Part shown: positions 22,233-33,583 of the stretch, piece after piece
Position numbering within the stretch: the stretch's first letter is position 1
Layout of the letters: the number at the start of each line of letters is the position of its first letter
The notes under the pieces: generated by a model
Database searches by the model: none
Seen by the model: only the letters and a program-made list of their open reading frames with translations
Told to the model about the DNA's origin: nothing
Position numbers and translations under genes: made by a program
NCBI RefSeq assembly: GCF_036323735.1
Contig: NC_086020.1
Location: 121,275,710 to 121,339,709 of the forward strand
Reading direction: 5' to 3'
DNA: 64,000 nucleotides
DNA from: Rattus norvegicus
Lineage: Eukaryota > Chordata > Mammalia > Rodentia > Muridae

Positions 22233-23325
22233 AAATTTGACCACTAATTAATTAGCAATTAACCAGCCACTAATTGGCTAGATAGATGGCCTGGTTCTTC
22301 TCTTTTACTATTAATAACACACATCCAGCTTTTTACCTGGGTGGTGAGGATCCAAACATGGGTCCTCAAGTTTGCACAGTAAGTAGTTTATCTCAACTTC
22401 GTCTCCCCAGATCTCCCAACTTCTCACGTTTATCTAGACCGCAACATGGAGCAAAGATAGGAACCTGTAGAGGGTATAAGATAATTGAATGTTTTTATGG
22501 AATTTTAGGTTCTGAAAAAGAATGTAAACACACGTCTTAATATTTTCCAGCAAAAGGAAAAAAAAATCATACAGAAGGTGCTGCACGTCAAGAGTCCGGG
22601 ATACCCAGGCCAGGCCTTATCCTAGAAGAGCATGCCAGGGCTTAGGCTAGAAGCACACATACAGTTCCACAGTGTGGGTTTCCTAAATTGTAGATGTCAG
22701 GCTGGAAATCCTGCTCCTCTCCCTGGGAGACCCATATGTCCTTCTTCCCCCCAGCCCCACCCACACAGAGAAAACTCCCCCGCCTGCTCGGAGAAAACAT
22801 GTCATCACTACTCATTTCTGAGTTCCTGACAACCCACTCAAGAGTGCCCGCTCTTGAGAGAGGCTCAGTTTTTGACTGTGTGTGAACACAATCCCAGCTC
22901 GCAGCTGACAGGTCATCGCTCCTTGCCCAAATGGGCGACTTCACGGACCTCCGCGTGTGAGATCAGCGAGCCCATCTAAGGGCTGCTTCCTAATAAGCCT
23001 GCCTTTGTCTCCTTTTAATCTGATCTGATCTGGCCTGTATCTGTATCACTAAGGGAGAGAAAATGCCTATCAGTAGTGATTTCATTTTCCGATTATTAGA
23101 GCAGCAAAATATTGTCAAAGCTTCAAAAGATCAGAGAACCCCATAGCCCGCAGTTATTCTTATTTGTATGTGTGGTTTATGTAGTTATAGCAATGTAATC
23201 CCAAAATTTTATGGGAGGACTTTAAGCATAATATACATTAGAATATTGTTTTGTTGCTACATAGGCTTCATATGTTTTATTCTTATTTTCTTATTTTTTA
23301 ATTTCATAACTTTGAAATGTTTTTT
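22233..23325. other. Repeat-poor sequence
   Basis: No transposon recognised. TAATTAATTAGCAATTAACCAG at 22244-22266 is a local AT palindrome-like patch. Overlapping 65-, 100- and 63-codon frames at 22.63-22.94 kb are on both strands. Confidence 0.45.
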
Positions 23326-23540
23326 AAAGGAAATTAATTTGTGTGTATGGGTGTTTTGCCTGCATGTATGTCTGTGCAGTTTGTGTACCTGGTGCCCTAG
23401 AAGGCCTGAAGAGGATATCAGATTCCATGGAACTGGAGTTACAGATAGTTATAAACCACCATTGCGCTGCTATGAACTGAGCCTGGGTCCCCTGGAGGAG
23501 CAGCAGGAGCTTGTGGATGCTGAAGTATCTAACCAGCCTG
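23326..23540 (-). mobile_element. B3 SINE
   Basis: Inverted B3: 'gtgtatgggtgttttgcctgcatgtatgtctgtgc', 'ctggtgccctagaaggcctgaagagg', 'ggaactggagttacag', ending 'ctaaccagcctg'. Confidence 0.88.
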
Positions 23541-24060
23541 TTAATGTTCTGTGTTTAAGCAACTACATGCTATCACATTGAATAACTACTTTGTATTTAA
23601 TCATCCCGAAGCCGCCAGATTGAGTTTGTTGTCAAATATTTACTGAAGGTTTCTATAGTGACTTTTTTTTTACAGTAACACAGATGTGTTGAAAATAATT
23701 TTTAGCACTGGACTAACTATTTTCACACATTTTAAAACTGTGGTCAGGCTAATATTCTGATGGGGTTTTTTGGGGGGAGGGTTTTTTTTTTAAGCAGACA
23801 GATGACGGATACAATGTAACACTGAAGTTACAAAATCTCAGTCAAAATCTGACACTGAAATCTTAGAGCAAATGAACTTCCTGAGGTTCCGGCTTAGTTT
23901 CCCATTATTAGAAATAACCGGGACGGCCCGTGTGCACCTGACCACAGAACATGATCCAGGTCTAGTCTGCATGATGTCTATAATTTCGGAAGGACATTTG
24001 AAGGTAGAAAAGACGTCATCAAGCTAGTCAGAGCCCTCTTTTCTCCCCTTCACCCCCACA
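23541..24060. other. No recognised element
   Basis: T/G homopolymer-rich patch at 23760-23795; nothing else seen. Confidence 0.45.
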
Positions 24061-24242
24061 TATGTATATGTGCTTAAGTGCACACACATAGGCATACACA
24101 AGTCACAAACAGAAACACACAACACACAGCACAACCACGTAAAATTACATACACTCAGCTACACAAAAATGTATACACAGACACACAACTATACAAATAA
24201 CACAGGCAACCACAGATACATTAACACACAGTGCATATAAAT

Positions 24243-24274
<32 letters not shown>
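24061..24274. repeat. CA-rich region ending in (CA)n
   Basis: Degenerate CACA/ACATA sequence from 24061, becoming a pure CA array at 24244-24274. Confidence 0.9.
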
Positions 24275-24278
<4 letters not shown>

Positions 24279-25073
24279 ATGCCTTTCTACAATCTACTTG
24301 ACCAGCAAAGGTGTTTGGGTTTACGTTGCCTATGTTAATCAACCAAATGTTAAGACAAGGAGAAGCACCAGAGTGCCTCTGTGGTACATGCGCAATGAGT
24401 AAATTTAGAAGCGAATGCTGTCCATAGAACAGTCGACTATAAAAATTACCATATAGACCCAGATATGTGGATATTTTGAATGTGTAAAAAAACATATTTT
24501 TATTTGTTCTGTTTCAAAAATTATGTCTGTTTCAAGACTGCCTAAGACTAGAAAAACAAAAAACAAAAAACAAAAAAACCAAAGAATCTGATAGACTAAT
24601 TATATTAGACTTACAAGGACAATTTCAAGTTTTTAAGTACTTCACATCTGTGGATTATGGCTCTGGAATGGGAAAGAGAACAATTCAAATAATGTACAAA
24701 GACAAAGCTGAGATGACACATTCAAACGTTCATAATGAAGCTTCAAAGAAAGAAACATTTTATACAGAGTCTCATCATATTGCCCAGTCTGCTTTCCCAG
24801 AAAGCCCTTCCTGGAACTGTCTAGCCCTTGTTTCCTGAGAGGATGCCAAAGCAGTCTTTACCCTTGAGTGAGCGTGTCTTTCAGAGACTTGGCTGTGAAG
24901 CTGCCATTAAGCCACCCCATCCTTAGGTTGCCTGTAGCATCTGGAACTGAGGAAGAATAGAGCTATAAGACGGCTTTAGGAGTTTACAGAGTGAGCCTGA
25001 CAACTTTTCACAGCGTATGTGGCTCTACAGACAATTCTAAAGTGCCCGTTAGAAACACTTACATTTCCTATAT
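24275..25073. other. No recognised element
   Basis: AT-rich. A (CA5)-type run sits at 24555-24584. Confidence 0.45.
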
Positions 25074-25088
25074 AAAAATTAGCACGTG

Positions 25089-25182
25089 GGGCTGGGGATT
25101 TAGCTCAGTGGTAGAGCGCTTACCTAGAAAGCGCAAGGCCCTGGGTTCGGTCCCCAGCTCCGAAAAAAAGAACCAAAAAGAA
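25089..25182 (+). mobile_element. ID SINE (rat type)
   Basis: Complete ID with consensus A and B boxes. A perfect 15-bp target duplication (AAAAATTAGCACGTG) lies at 25074-25088 and 25183-25197. Confidence 0.97.
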
Positions 25183-25397
25183 AAAAATTAGCACGTGAGA
25201 ATCCAATATTTATATATTCATACCTAATTAACACCCATACTGATTATAGGTTCGTCTTTTTCCAATATTAAGTTAATAATCTTTCAGAAATCTCAATACA
25301 TAACAATTTATAGGAAGAAGGATACATAAATAATTCAGGCATTTGTTACCTGATAAACAAGAGGCAAACAGGCTATGTACATGTCACCTTATTTTCC

Positions 25398-25607
25398 TTT
25401 CGTATTTTGTGTGTGTGGATGTTCGCCTGCATGGGTGTGTGTATAGCACGTGTGTGTCCCTGGTACCCACAGAGGCCAGATAAAAGTGTCCATTCTTCTA
25501 CAACAGGGGTTACCACTGGTTGCGAGCCATTCTATGAGTGCTAGAAATCGAACCTGGGTCCTCTGGAAAGGTAGCCACTGCTTTTAACTGCTGCCATCTT
25601 CCAGTCC
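25398..25607 (-). mobile_element. B3 SINE
   Basis: Inverted B3: 'gtgtgtgtggatgttcgcctgcatgggtg', 'ctggtacccacagaggccag', 'gaaatcgaacctgggtcctctgg'. Confidence 0.88.
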
Positions 25608-25631
25608 TGAACATGTTACTTTATACTTGCA

Positions 25632-25800
25632 AAAATGAGGTGGGGGAGCGGGGAGCTCAGTGGCAGAGAGAGCGCTTGCTTGGCTTGCTCAGCACAAGTT
25701 CCCACCATAAGGACAGACAGATGTCCCAACAGGAATGCAGGAACCAAAGCCGACAGAGGCCACACAGCCATGTCATGCAGGCGTGGGGAGGAAGAAGTCA
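25632..25800 (+). mobile_element. Possible old ID/tRNA-derived SINE
   Basis: 'gagctcagtggcagagagagcgcttgcttggcttgctcagcacaag' retains an ID-like A box and anticodon-arm text; the rest is diverged. Confidence 0.4.
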
Positions 25801-26049
25801 GAATGGATGATCAGACATGTCTAGCTTGTTTCCTGTAAGGGAGAAGACTTCCAGAAAGTGCTGTTTGAAAATTCAGTCTACCTTTGGTTCATTAGAAGAG
25901 AATCTAGAAAGTGTGTCAAGAGAGTCATTCTAAACAAAATATGGTTTCTTCCACAAAGGCCCAGGGATGTGTACACTGCAAGAGCACCCTGGACAAGCAG
26001 AACACATCCTACCCTTTAGATGCATTGTTAAGAAGATAACTTCTTGGGT

Positions 26050-26153
26050 ATTTGTTTTTGTTTTGTTTTGATACAGGACCTCACTATGTAGTAGCTTAGG
26101 CTGGCATCGAACTTACAGTAATCCCCATGCCTCAGCCTTCTGAGTAATCCCAA
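26050..26153 (-). mobile_element. B1-like SINE
   Basis: Inverted B1: 'tttgttttgttttgatacaggacctcactatgtagtagcttaggctggc', ending 'tgagtaatcccaaat'. Confidence 0.82.
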
Positions 26154-26468
26154 ATATATTAATGAAAGGGATCAATTGTCTCTCAATATACAGTATGCCT
26201 TTTCTCCACAACATCCTAGATGGTCACTGGGCCTCGAACCCTGCACACTCTCAGTCCAAGTGATCCAGGTACAAACCCATCTCTATCCCTTCTCAGCCTC
26301 CTGACTAAGACCAAATGCAGGCCAATCCTCAGTGCTCCAGGTGGAGCAGAGAAACATACTCAGACCATCCGTATCAACACATTGTATCCCACTGATCAGG
26401 TGACGGGGTCAGGGCTTGCTCAGATCCACTCATAATAAAAAAAATTTTTTACCAGAATATGAGTTCAT
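26154..26468. other. No recognised element
   Basis: Mixed sequence; one 71-codon frame with no support. Confidence 0.4.
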
Positions 26469-26748
26469 CAAAAGTACTTGGGGGTAGGGAGGTAACTCAA
26501 CTAGTAAATGCGTGCATGAGGACCTGAGCTCTTCCCCAAGGGCAAAGGCAGGGAGCAGTGTTATCATAACCTCAATGCTAGGAAGGTAGAAGCAGGTAAA
26601 TCCTTGGGACTTATTAATAGCCAGTCTAATCAGTAACCTAATCAATAAGGTTCATGTCCGTGAGAGACCCTGTCTCAAAAGACAAGTTGGACAGTAACTA
26701 AGGAACAACATCCCAGGTTGACTTTCAACCTCCACAAGTATATGGAAG
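26469..26748 (+). mobile_element. B4 SINE
   Basis: 'gggggtagggaggtaactcaactagtaaatgcg', 'gtgagagaccctgtctcaaaag', 'aggaacaacatcccaggttgactttcaacctccac', then the CA tail: B4 layout. Confidence 0.8.
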
Positions 26749-26750
26749 CA

Positions 26751-26797
<47 letters not shown>

Positions 26798-26943
26798 GCA
26801 CATGCACACGCACGCACATGCACACGCATGCACACACATACATGCACACACGTACACACACACGCACACTCACGCACACACACACACACACGCACATGCA
26901 CGCACACATGCACACACACGTACACACACACACGCACACGCAC
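26749..26943. repeat. (CA)n / (CACG)n alternating purine-pyrimidine array
   Basis: About 195 bp of CA, CG and TG steps starting with GCGCGCGC. Six open frames of His/Thr/Cys/Val repeats arise from it and are not genes. Confidence 0.97.
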
Positions 26944-26966
26944 GCTTCACCTGCCTGTTTACTCTG

Positions 26967-27035
26967 CTTTCCTGGCATTTAAACAGTGTCTGAAACAAAG
27001 CAGGTGCTCAATAAGTGTAACTAATGGAGAATCAA
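26967..27035 (+). mobile_element. MIR 3'-part relic
   Basis: 'aacagtgtctgaaacaaagcaggtgctcaataagtg' is a good match to the MIR end 'gtgcctggcacatagtaggtgctcaataaat'. Confidence 0.55.
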
Positions 27036-27747
27036 ATACCCAAAGCAAAGCTGGGAGATGGTCTGAGGGAAAAACTGGATTTTGATCTATGGTTTTACTT
27101 TAAGGTCCAGAATCAGACAACACTTCATTTCAACACTGTAAAATAGAATAGCGCTCCAGCGAGCGGAATAGACCTGTTCTAGGAACAAAAAAAGAACGTG
27201 AAGGAAACAGAAACAAACAAACCAGACAAAAGGACACTGGCTGTCTCAAAATTACCCTGCTTGTAATTCAGAGGCAAGGGGAGAGGACAGGAACTTCAGG
27301 GTATTGTTTCTTTTGTACAAGGATTAAGACATAAAGAGAGAACATCTTTACAGTTCTGATTTAAATTGTCCTGCTAGGGAAACATGGCTGCTGTCTTGCC
27401 TAGTCAGACGAATGGCTCTTTTCAGCTTGGTGGTGCAGCCTGAGCCAGTCTCTCTCTTCTCTTTGACTGAGTCCCTGGCGTCTGTGCTGGACTTTAGTTC
27501 AAAATGACGCCCGTCCTCTACCTCGGATAAAAAATGCGAGCGAGGGGTGGGGTACCTTTGGTGGGCCCACGTTTAGGTGTGTGTCTGAGAAATTATGCCA
27601 CACAACAGATCTGCTGTAGGAGGTCTATTGGGGGAGAGGAGAGTGAAAGGCATCTCGGGACATGAAGGAAAAATAGAGGCAGACAAGCAGGGAGACAGGA
27701 AGACTGAGAGAGAACAAAGAAAGAATGGAGTACGGGAGAGCTAGACA
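27036..27747. other. No recognised element
   Basis: Mixed sequence grading into the purine-rich tract at its right end (27690-27747). Confidence 0.45.
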
Positions 27748-27794
27748 GAGGGAGGGAGGGAGGGAGGGACGGAGGGAGGGAGGGAGGGAGGGAG
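27748..27794. repeat. (GGGA)n tract
   Basis: Purine array of GGGA units with a single C interruption. Confidence 0.95.
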
Positions 27795-27954
27795 CGATGA
27801 AAACAAGATGGAGGAGAGATATCCGGGGTGGCTAGGGGCCCATATATCCGCCGCACATACCTGGCGCACCTGACCTAGTCAGGAGAAGACGTAAGCAGCT
27901 GCTAGGTCCCTGAGAGCAGGCCAATGGAATCCCCGTTTTTTGCTAACACAGCTT

Positions 27955-28060
27955 CTAGACTTTGACCTTGGGTAAAGGATGTAGTCTCTACCTTGAGTGA
28001 GTTTCCTCATCAGCAAACAGCAGTAGTGGCGGTGTCACAGGTGGGTGTGAGCTCTAAGAA
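27955..28060 (+). mobile_element. MIR SINE, partial
   Basis: 'gactttgaccttgggtaaagga' and 'gagtgagtttcctcatcagcaaa' follow MIR order. Confidence 0.5.
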
Positions 28061-28068
28061 GTGTAACT

Positions 28069-28108
28069 ACGCTGGGATTAAAGGCAAGCACCACTCCATC
28101 CAGCTCAT
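28069..28108 (-). mobile_element. B1 5'-end fragment
   Basis: 'gctgggattaaaggcaagcaccactccatccagc' is the inverse of the first 40 bp of B1. Confidence 0.75.
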
Positions 28109-28354
28109 CATTTTACATAGGCCTCTGTGCCTTAACTAAACCTACTTCCCGGTCTTTCCTTGAGCAGGTCAATGCATTTCATTTTGTTTGCTGCCCCAGT
28201 TTGATTTAGAACTTCTCATTTGCAACCCAGTAGTAACAAGGAAGAAGGTCTCAGCCAGATCAAGAATCTAAGCAAGAATATAAGGGCTTAAATATTTAAT
28301 AGGTTCAAAACACGACCACCATTTTGGTTAAGCAAGAAAACTGTAAATAAAGCA

Positions 28355-28512
28355 GAGTGTGGAGGTGCCTGAAATTCCAGCCCTGGAGGGCGGTAGAGGT
28401 ATGTGGAGGCAGGGGATCAGGATTTCAAGGTCATTCTTGACTGTACTGTAAATTAGAAGCCAGCCTGGGCTACAACAAATGAGAGACAGACAGACAAACA
28501 GACAGACAGAAC
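28355..28512 (+). mobile_element. B1 SINE with (GACA)n tail
   Basis: 'agagtgtggaggtgcctgaaattccagccc...gaagccagcctgggctacaacaaatgagagacagacagac'. Confidence 0.82.
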
Positions 28513-28561
28513 AAATTAATAGATAGGGATTTAAAGTATGAAAAGGCAAAAATTTGCTTTT

Positions 28562-28745
28562 TTAAAATTTATTTAATTTTGTTTTATGTGCGTTCATGTT
28601 TTGTCTGCGTTCATATCTATGTTAGGGTGTCAGATTCCATGAAACCAGAGGTACAGAGAATCAGAGTCCTGAGCTGCCTGCCATGTGCCTCTTCTTCTGG
28701 AAGAGGATCTAGTGCTCTTAAACACTGAGCCATCGCTCTAGCCCC
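28562..28745 (-). mobile_element. B2/B3-type SINE
   Basis: Inverted: T-rich tail, 'gggtgtcagattccatg', 'cttctggaagaggatctagtgctcttaaacactgagccatcgctctagcccc'. Confidence 0.88.
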
Positions 28746-28747
28746 AG

Positions 28748-30420
28748 ATTTACTTTTTGATGACATATTTGTCTCAAAACTCCAATTGCTCTTTTCAATA
28801 AATGGCTGTGGAATAAATCCACATTCAAAACTAGGAGAAAAAAAGAAATATGTGGAGTCATGCTTCATAATTTTCATAAAATTTAACTCAAAATAGATTA
28901 CAGCCCTAAACGACGATGACGACAACGACAAAAACACAAATACAACCCTCTCAGGTAACTTAGGAGAAAACATACGTAACCTTGGATTTGGCAATGATTC
29001 CCAGACCCAACACCAAAATCATGGCCCCCAAGAGGGAACCTGTGATAAACTGGACTCTATCATAAAGGGAAACTTCATCAAAAGACACTGAAGAAAGAAT
29101 AAAAAGACTAGTGTGGGGTGGTAAAGCAAGAATACTCACAAAACACCAGTTCGATAAGGTTATACAACGAACTCAAATTTTACAATGAGAAAACAGTCGA
29201 GTTTAAAATGGGCCCGAGGTCTGAAGATAAACGGGAGCAGGGAAGACGAGCAAACCACGTAAGCGTGTGGGATGATGCTCCACATGCTGTGTTGCCAGGG
29301 AACTGCAGATTAAAACAATGACACGCTTCTGCACACCTGCTTAACTCTCAAAAAATAGCAAACACCGGGGGCTGGTGAGGTGGCTCAGTGGTCCAGGGCA
29401 CGTGCCACCAAGTCTGAGGACCTGAGTTCAATCCCTATGCCCCACATCACATGGTGGAAGGAGAGAAGTGACCCCTCCTACATGCTGTGCTTGTCTCCCA
29501 CATGCGTACTGGGGCATACACCCCTCCGCCTTTCCTACACAATAACTCAATACCTATGAGACTCTATACAGAAAATTCCAGTGCCGGTGGATGCCGGTGA
29601 AGATGTTCCCCAGCAGAGTAACTGGAACTCATGTTGGAAAGGCCAGACAGTCGTTTTACAAAACTAAAGACAATCTGACCATGCAGTCCCACGGTCCTGT
29701 GCCATGGTGTTTCCCCCACCTCATGCTTTCTTCACACAGTGACTTGTATGGAAAAGTTTACAGAAGGTCTGTTCATAGTTTCAAAACTTGAAAGGAGGCA
29801 AGATGTCCTTCGGCGTGTGAATGCACAAGCGTTGTATTGCCGGACACTGAAATACGGGTCAGAGGTCAAGAGAAATGAACCCTCGATTGTGGCAGGAGAG
29901 GGAAGAAGCTTAAATACACATGGCTGAGTGAAAGAAGTCATCTGAGAAAAGCTGCAGCCCTGCCTGATCCGACTGCATGACTCTCTGAAGGGAGCAGCTG
30001 GAGACAGCAAATGGATTTGTGGTTGCTTGGGGCTCACAGGACGGAGGAGGAGATAAGGAGATGGAACGCTGAATTTATGGCAGTGAAACCTCTGTATGAT
30101 GTAGCAATGGAAATACAAGTCACATCAGCTTGTTAAAACAGCTACAGCACAGAGCGAATCTTAGTGTTAAGTCCAGCAGACACCAGTTAACATCAAGGTA
30201 ACAATGCCATCAAAGCGATGGTCATCCCACAATGAGCTCCAGGGTATCTGCCCACAGAGGTTTAAAACTTACATCCACACAAAATGCAGCATACTAGGGA
30301 TCTTAAGAATAATAGCGAAGACCGTGTTACTCAGGGAAGGGGGTATATTTTAAAACTCTCTATTTTCTACTTAATTTTTTCAGTAATCCTAAAATTGTTC
30401 TCTCAAAGTAGGAACCCTTT
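28748..30420 (+). mobile_element. Ancient L1 (L1M type), late ORF2 to 3' end
   Basis: Follows the old L1 ORF2 order: 'aaatttaactcaaaatagattacagccctaaacg', 'taacttaggagaaaacat', 'ccttggatttggcaatgattcc', 'ataaactggactctatcataaa', 'atgtccttcggcgtgtgaatgc', 'ctgagtgaaagaagtcatctgagaaaa', then a 3'UTR with 'gtggttgcttggggctcac' and 'gggggtatattttaaaactctc'. Interrupted at about 29367-29545 by a SINE. The frame is broken throughout. Confidence 0.8.
29367..29545 (+). mobile_element. B3-like SINE inside the ancient L1
   Basis: 'gggggctggtgaggtggctcagtggtccagggcacgtgccaccaagtctgaggacctgagttcaatcc': tRNA-like head and body. L1 text resumes to the right. Confidence 0.85.
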
Positions 30421-30421
30421 A

Positions 30422-30566
30422 AGCCAGGCCATGATAGCACATGCCTTTAATCCCAGCACTCTGGAGGCAGAGGCAGGTGGGTCTCTCTGAGTTCAAGGAC
30501 AGCCTGGTCTACAGAGTGAGTTTCAGAACAGCCAAGGCTATGCAGAAAAACCCTGTCTCAAAAAAA
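30422..30566 (+). mobile_element. B1 SINE
   Basis: Near-consensus: 'ccaggccatgatagcacatgcctttaatcccagcactctggaggcagaggcagg' to 'aaaaaccctgtctcaaaaaa'. Confidence 0.96.
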
Positions 30567-30567
30567 C

Positions 30568-30615
<48 letters not shown>
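30567..30615. repeat. (TAGA)n
   Basis: About twelve units directly after the B1 tail. Confidence 0.97.
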
Positions 30616-30656
30616 ATTTTAAAATGAGAGAATTTGCTTCCTTTACTTTTAGAAAT

Positions 30657-30682
30657 TAATATATATAATATATGATATATAT

Positions 30683-30730
<48 letters not shown>
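30657..30730. repeat. (AT)n
   Basis: AT array, the right half nearly pure; can form a long hairpin. Confidence 0.97.
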
Positions 30731-31096
30731 CAAAGTTTTGTGTAACACAGTACCCAGAAGTTCCACAGGGAATGGTAAAAGCCTGGATAACTACAGGTTC
30801 ATTAAGAAAGCAATAGATGAGCAAATGATTCTTTACAAAATCGTTAGGAAGAGGCAGCCACGTAGCCCCATGAGAAAGGAACTGTTGTCTTTTTTGCTTA
30901 TGAATCATGCCTAAGCAAGTAGAATTATGTCTAAGTCTTCAGTAAATATGGACTAATAAATCAATATGAAATATTTGATGCATATTAAAACAAAATACAA
31001 TATATATAGTTTGCCATTTAGATTTTAAAATTAAGTATGTGCATTGTTATATAGACATATACTTCATGTTTAAAGGGCACATAACAATTTGGTGAT
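30731..31096. other. AT-rich, no recognised element
   Basis: Nothing coding or repetitive recognised. Confidence 0.4.
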
Positions 31097-31225
31097 CGTG
31101 CAGAGTATGGTGGCTCATGCCTATAATCACAGCACTCAGGAAGCTAAGGCAAGGTCCTGAAGCAGGAGGATAACTGTGAGTATAGGTTAAGACTGAGACC
31201 ATATCTTAAAACAACAACAAAACAA
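31097..31225 (+). mobile_element. B1-like SINE
   Basis: 'gcagagtatggtggctcatgcctataatcacagcactcaggaagctaaggc...gaccatatcttaaaa'. Confidence 0.75.
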
Positions 31226-32289
31226 AGCAAACCACTGCTGCCGCCACCACCACCAACAGAATCTGGTAGCTATGATGAAGAAATGTAATGGGAGCTAGGG
31301 AAAGGAGAAAGAGTTAATCTTGTCGTGGTCCTACTCATAGATAAAATTCACCAACAGAGAGAAAGTCATTGAAGACCAATGAAGAATGGGAGGATGCTGC
31401 AAGGGAGAAGGGACAACGATGAAAGAACACAGGGAAATTATCAACGCTCCACTGGAAATGTAGTTAATGACAATGACGACAAAGCATCCCTCGTAGGTCA
31501 GGCTGATGGACAAAAGATGCTCACAGTGCAGAGCTCTCGTGGGTAGGCAAGATGCACACACTTGCTCTGATCATGGGAACAAAGCATATATTCTACCCGG
31601 ACACCACTCAACCCTCAACCACTTTCATGTACAGTAAGTTAAGATACTACCTGCCCCACTCATCAAACGGAGACAAAACTATACAAAGATTCGAAGCAAT
31701 GTACATGACATGGACATGGGGAAGTGTCCTCGTCAATAGACGGGGTGTAGAAGGTTTATGCGTAGACGCAGAGAAACACAATGCAGATGCTTTCATCTCT
31801 GAACTCTGACCTCGGGACTTGGAAGCTGCTTACTCCAATTGTACCAACAATAAAGGGGATGCTTCTTATGTACCATGACCAACAGGACGGTGAGGCACCC
31901 TTCTTGACTACGGAACACCCCCCGCCCCCCGGTCAGGACTCAGATTTAAATGAAGGAAGCCTAGTCTCCATCAGAGTTTTCTTTCTGATTTCAATTCAAA
32001 TTATTTAAGCTTTCCAGTTTGTACTGTCGGCCTTTGAGTAGGAGCCTGTATTAGTAATTCCCTTCATACCGTTTGTGGTAAATGGTAAGACTTAGTATGT
32101 GACCAAGACGTTGGCATTGGAGGGGTCCAGGGAACGTTCCCACGGTGGGTGCTGATGAAAGAGGCCCAGGGAGACAGTGGGGAAGTAAAGTGTGTTCAAC
32201 AAATGAAGGAGGAGGAGAGAGGAGGGAGGGGAAAGGAAGAGCAGAGGATGAGAGAAGCTTTCTTTAGGAAAGCTGGTATACTTCTATGA
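31226..32289. other. No recognised element
   Basis: Contains chance frames of 75-85 codons. The right part (32200-32260) is GA-rich. Confidence 0.4.
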
Positions 32290-32930
32290 AAAGGGAAAAT
32301 CATTCTTTTCTCCACACCATGTACAAAACTCAACTCGAGATGAGCAGTAGACTCAGTAAAAGTTAAAACTACGCTTGTAGAGTAGAAGAAAACAGAGCAG
32401 AATCTTTTTTGGTAACCAGGGTGAGGGCAGGGAAGGCAAATGTCTCCTGAAGAGGACCCAAAAAGCAATGAACAAAATGTGGATACATTAAAAACTTCAA
32501 AACCAATAATACACCTTTACAAATCTTTCCAATCAGATCCATAGATGAACCACAGGTGGGAGAATATGTTTCTGTGAAAGGAATATGTCTGGGGCAGTCT
32601 AATAATGTCTATAATGCAATACAATAGCCCAAACAGGGAGCTTGGAGACAACATACTTTACTCAAACTTTGACCGTGACAGAAGACTCATTTAACGTTTT
32701 TTTTTCTTTTTTTCAGAGCTGGGGAGCTGGGGACCGAACCCAGGGCCTTGCACTTGCTAGGCAAGCGCTCTACCACTGAGCTAAATCCCCAACCCCTAAC
32801 GTTTTCGAAATACAGCACATTCATTGGAAGATAAATATGTCCATTAAAATGGAAATCTGATATAAAAAGCAATATCACTTTCCATTTATTAATCATATCC
32901 TTATTAATACAACAAGGTTTGGGTAATAAG
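32290..32930 (+). mobile_element. Second ancient L1 fragment (ORF2 region)
   Basis: Covers the same ORF2 section as the copy at 28.8 kb: 'accatgtacaaaactcaactcgagatg', 'gaggacccaaaaagcaatgaacaaaatg', 'gggagaatatgtttctgtgaaa', 'ctataatgcaatacaatag'. An ID element splits it at 32701-32796. The right limit is uncertain. Confidence 0.6.
32701..32796 (-). mobile_element. ID SINE (rat type)
   Basis: Inverted ID with poly(T) at left and 'ccactgagctaaatccccaacccc' at right. A 9-bp target duplication (TAACGTTTT) lies at 32692-32700 and 32797-32805. Confidence 0.96.
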
Positions 32931-32941
32931 TTACTAAAAAT

Positions 32942-32977
32942 CACACACACACACACACACACACACCCACACACACA
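32942..32977. repeat. (CA)n
   Basis: CA array with one CC interruption. Confidence 0.96.
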
Positions 32978-33354
32978 ACCTGAGTTACATGTAATTGTTA
33001 TTTTTTTATTCACAACCTTAAAAAATATAAACCATTAGGTATCTTGAAAAACACACACTACAATCATTTGGGATTTACAATATTAAAAAGTGAACTGAAA
33101 CGGACTAAACTGCATAAGACAACATGACCTTGGTTAGGGAAAAGGCCTGGGAACATGGGGATGTAGTGAGTCAACGCTGCCATATTCTCCATGGTCAACT
33201 ATCACAAAAACCTATCCCATTTGGTGCAGGAAGACAGGCAATAGGCAGATGTGAACATTCTCAATTTAGATCTAACTTATTTTTTTTCCTCAAGGAGAAA
33301 AACTGAATGCAAGAACAAAGGAAGACCATGGGGTGTGGAGTCCATGGCTAGCTG

Positions 33355-33355
<1 letters not shown>

Positions 33356-33389
<34 letters not shown>
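33356..33389. repeat. (CA)n
   Basis: Pure CA array of about 16 units. Confidence 0.96.
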
Positions 33390-33390
<1 letters not shown>

Positions 33391-33409
33391 GAGAATGATA
33401 TGTACTGTA

Positions 33410-33583
33410 CATACAAAAGCCACCAGCCCCATGTGGCTGTCTCAGGTGAAATTAAATACAATTTAATCCCTGCTAGCCATATTTCAGTGTTTACTAGACA
33501 CGTGTGACTAGTAGTTGCCGTATTGGGCACCACAGATATAGAACAGTTTCATATCACAGAAAGTTCTTTTGCACAGCTCTGGG
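33410..33583. mobile_element. hAT-Charlie-type DNA transposon relic (MER58/MER3-like)
   Basis: 'ccccatgtggctgtc', 'gctagccatatttcagtg', 'ttgggcaccacagatatagaacagtttcatatcacagaaagttctttt' and the end 'gcacagctctg' resemble an inverted non-autonomous Charlie element whose terminus reads CAG..GCTGT. Confidence 0.6.

Noticed and set aside
26652..27085. Cluster of six His/Thr- or Cys/Val-rich open frames
   Set aside because: All are translations of the CA/CG alternating array in different phases and strands.
28816..28823. FOXH1-like AATCCACA motif possibly linking the locus to Nodal signalling
   Set aside because: Lies within an ancient L1 and is short enough to be expected many times by chance in the window.
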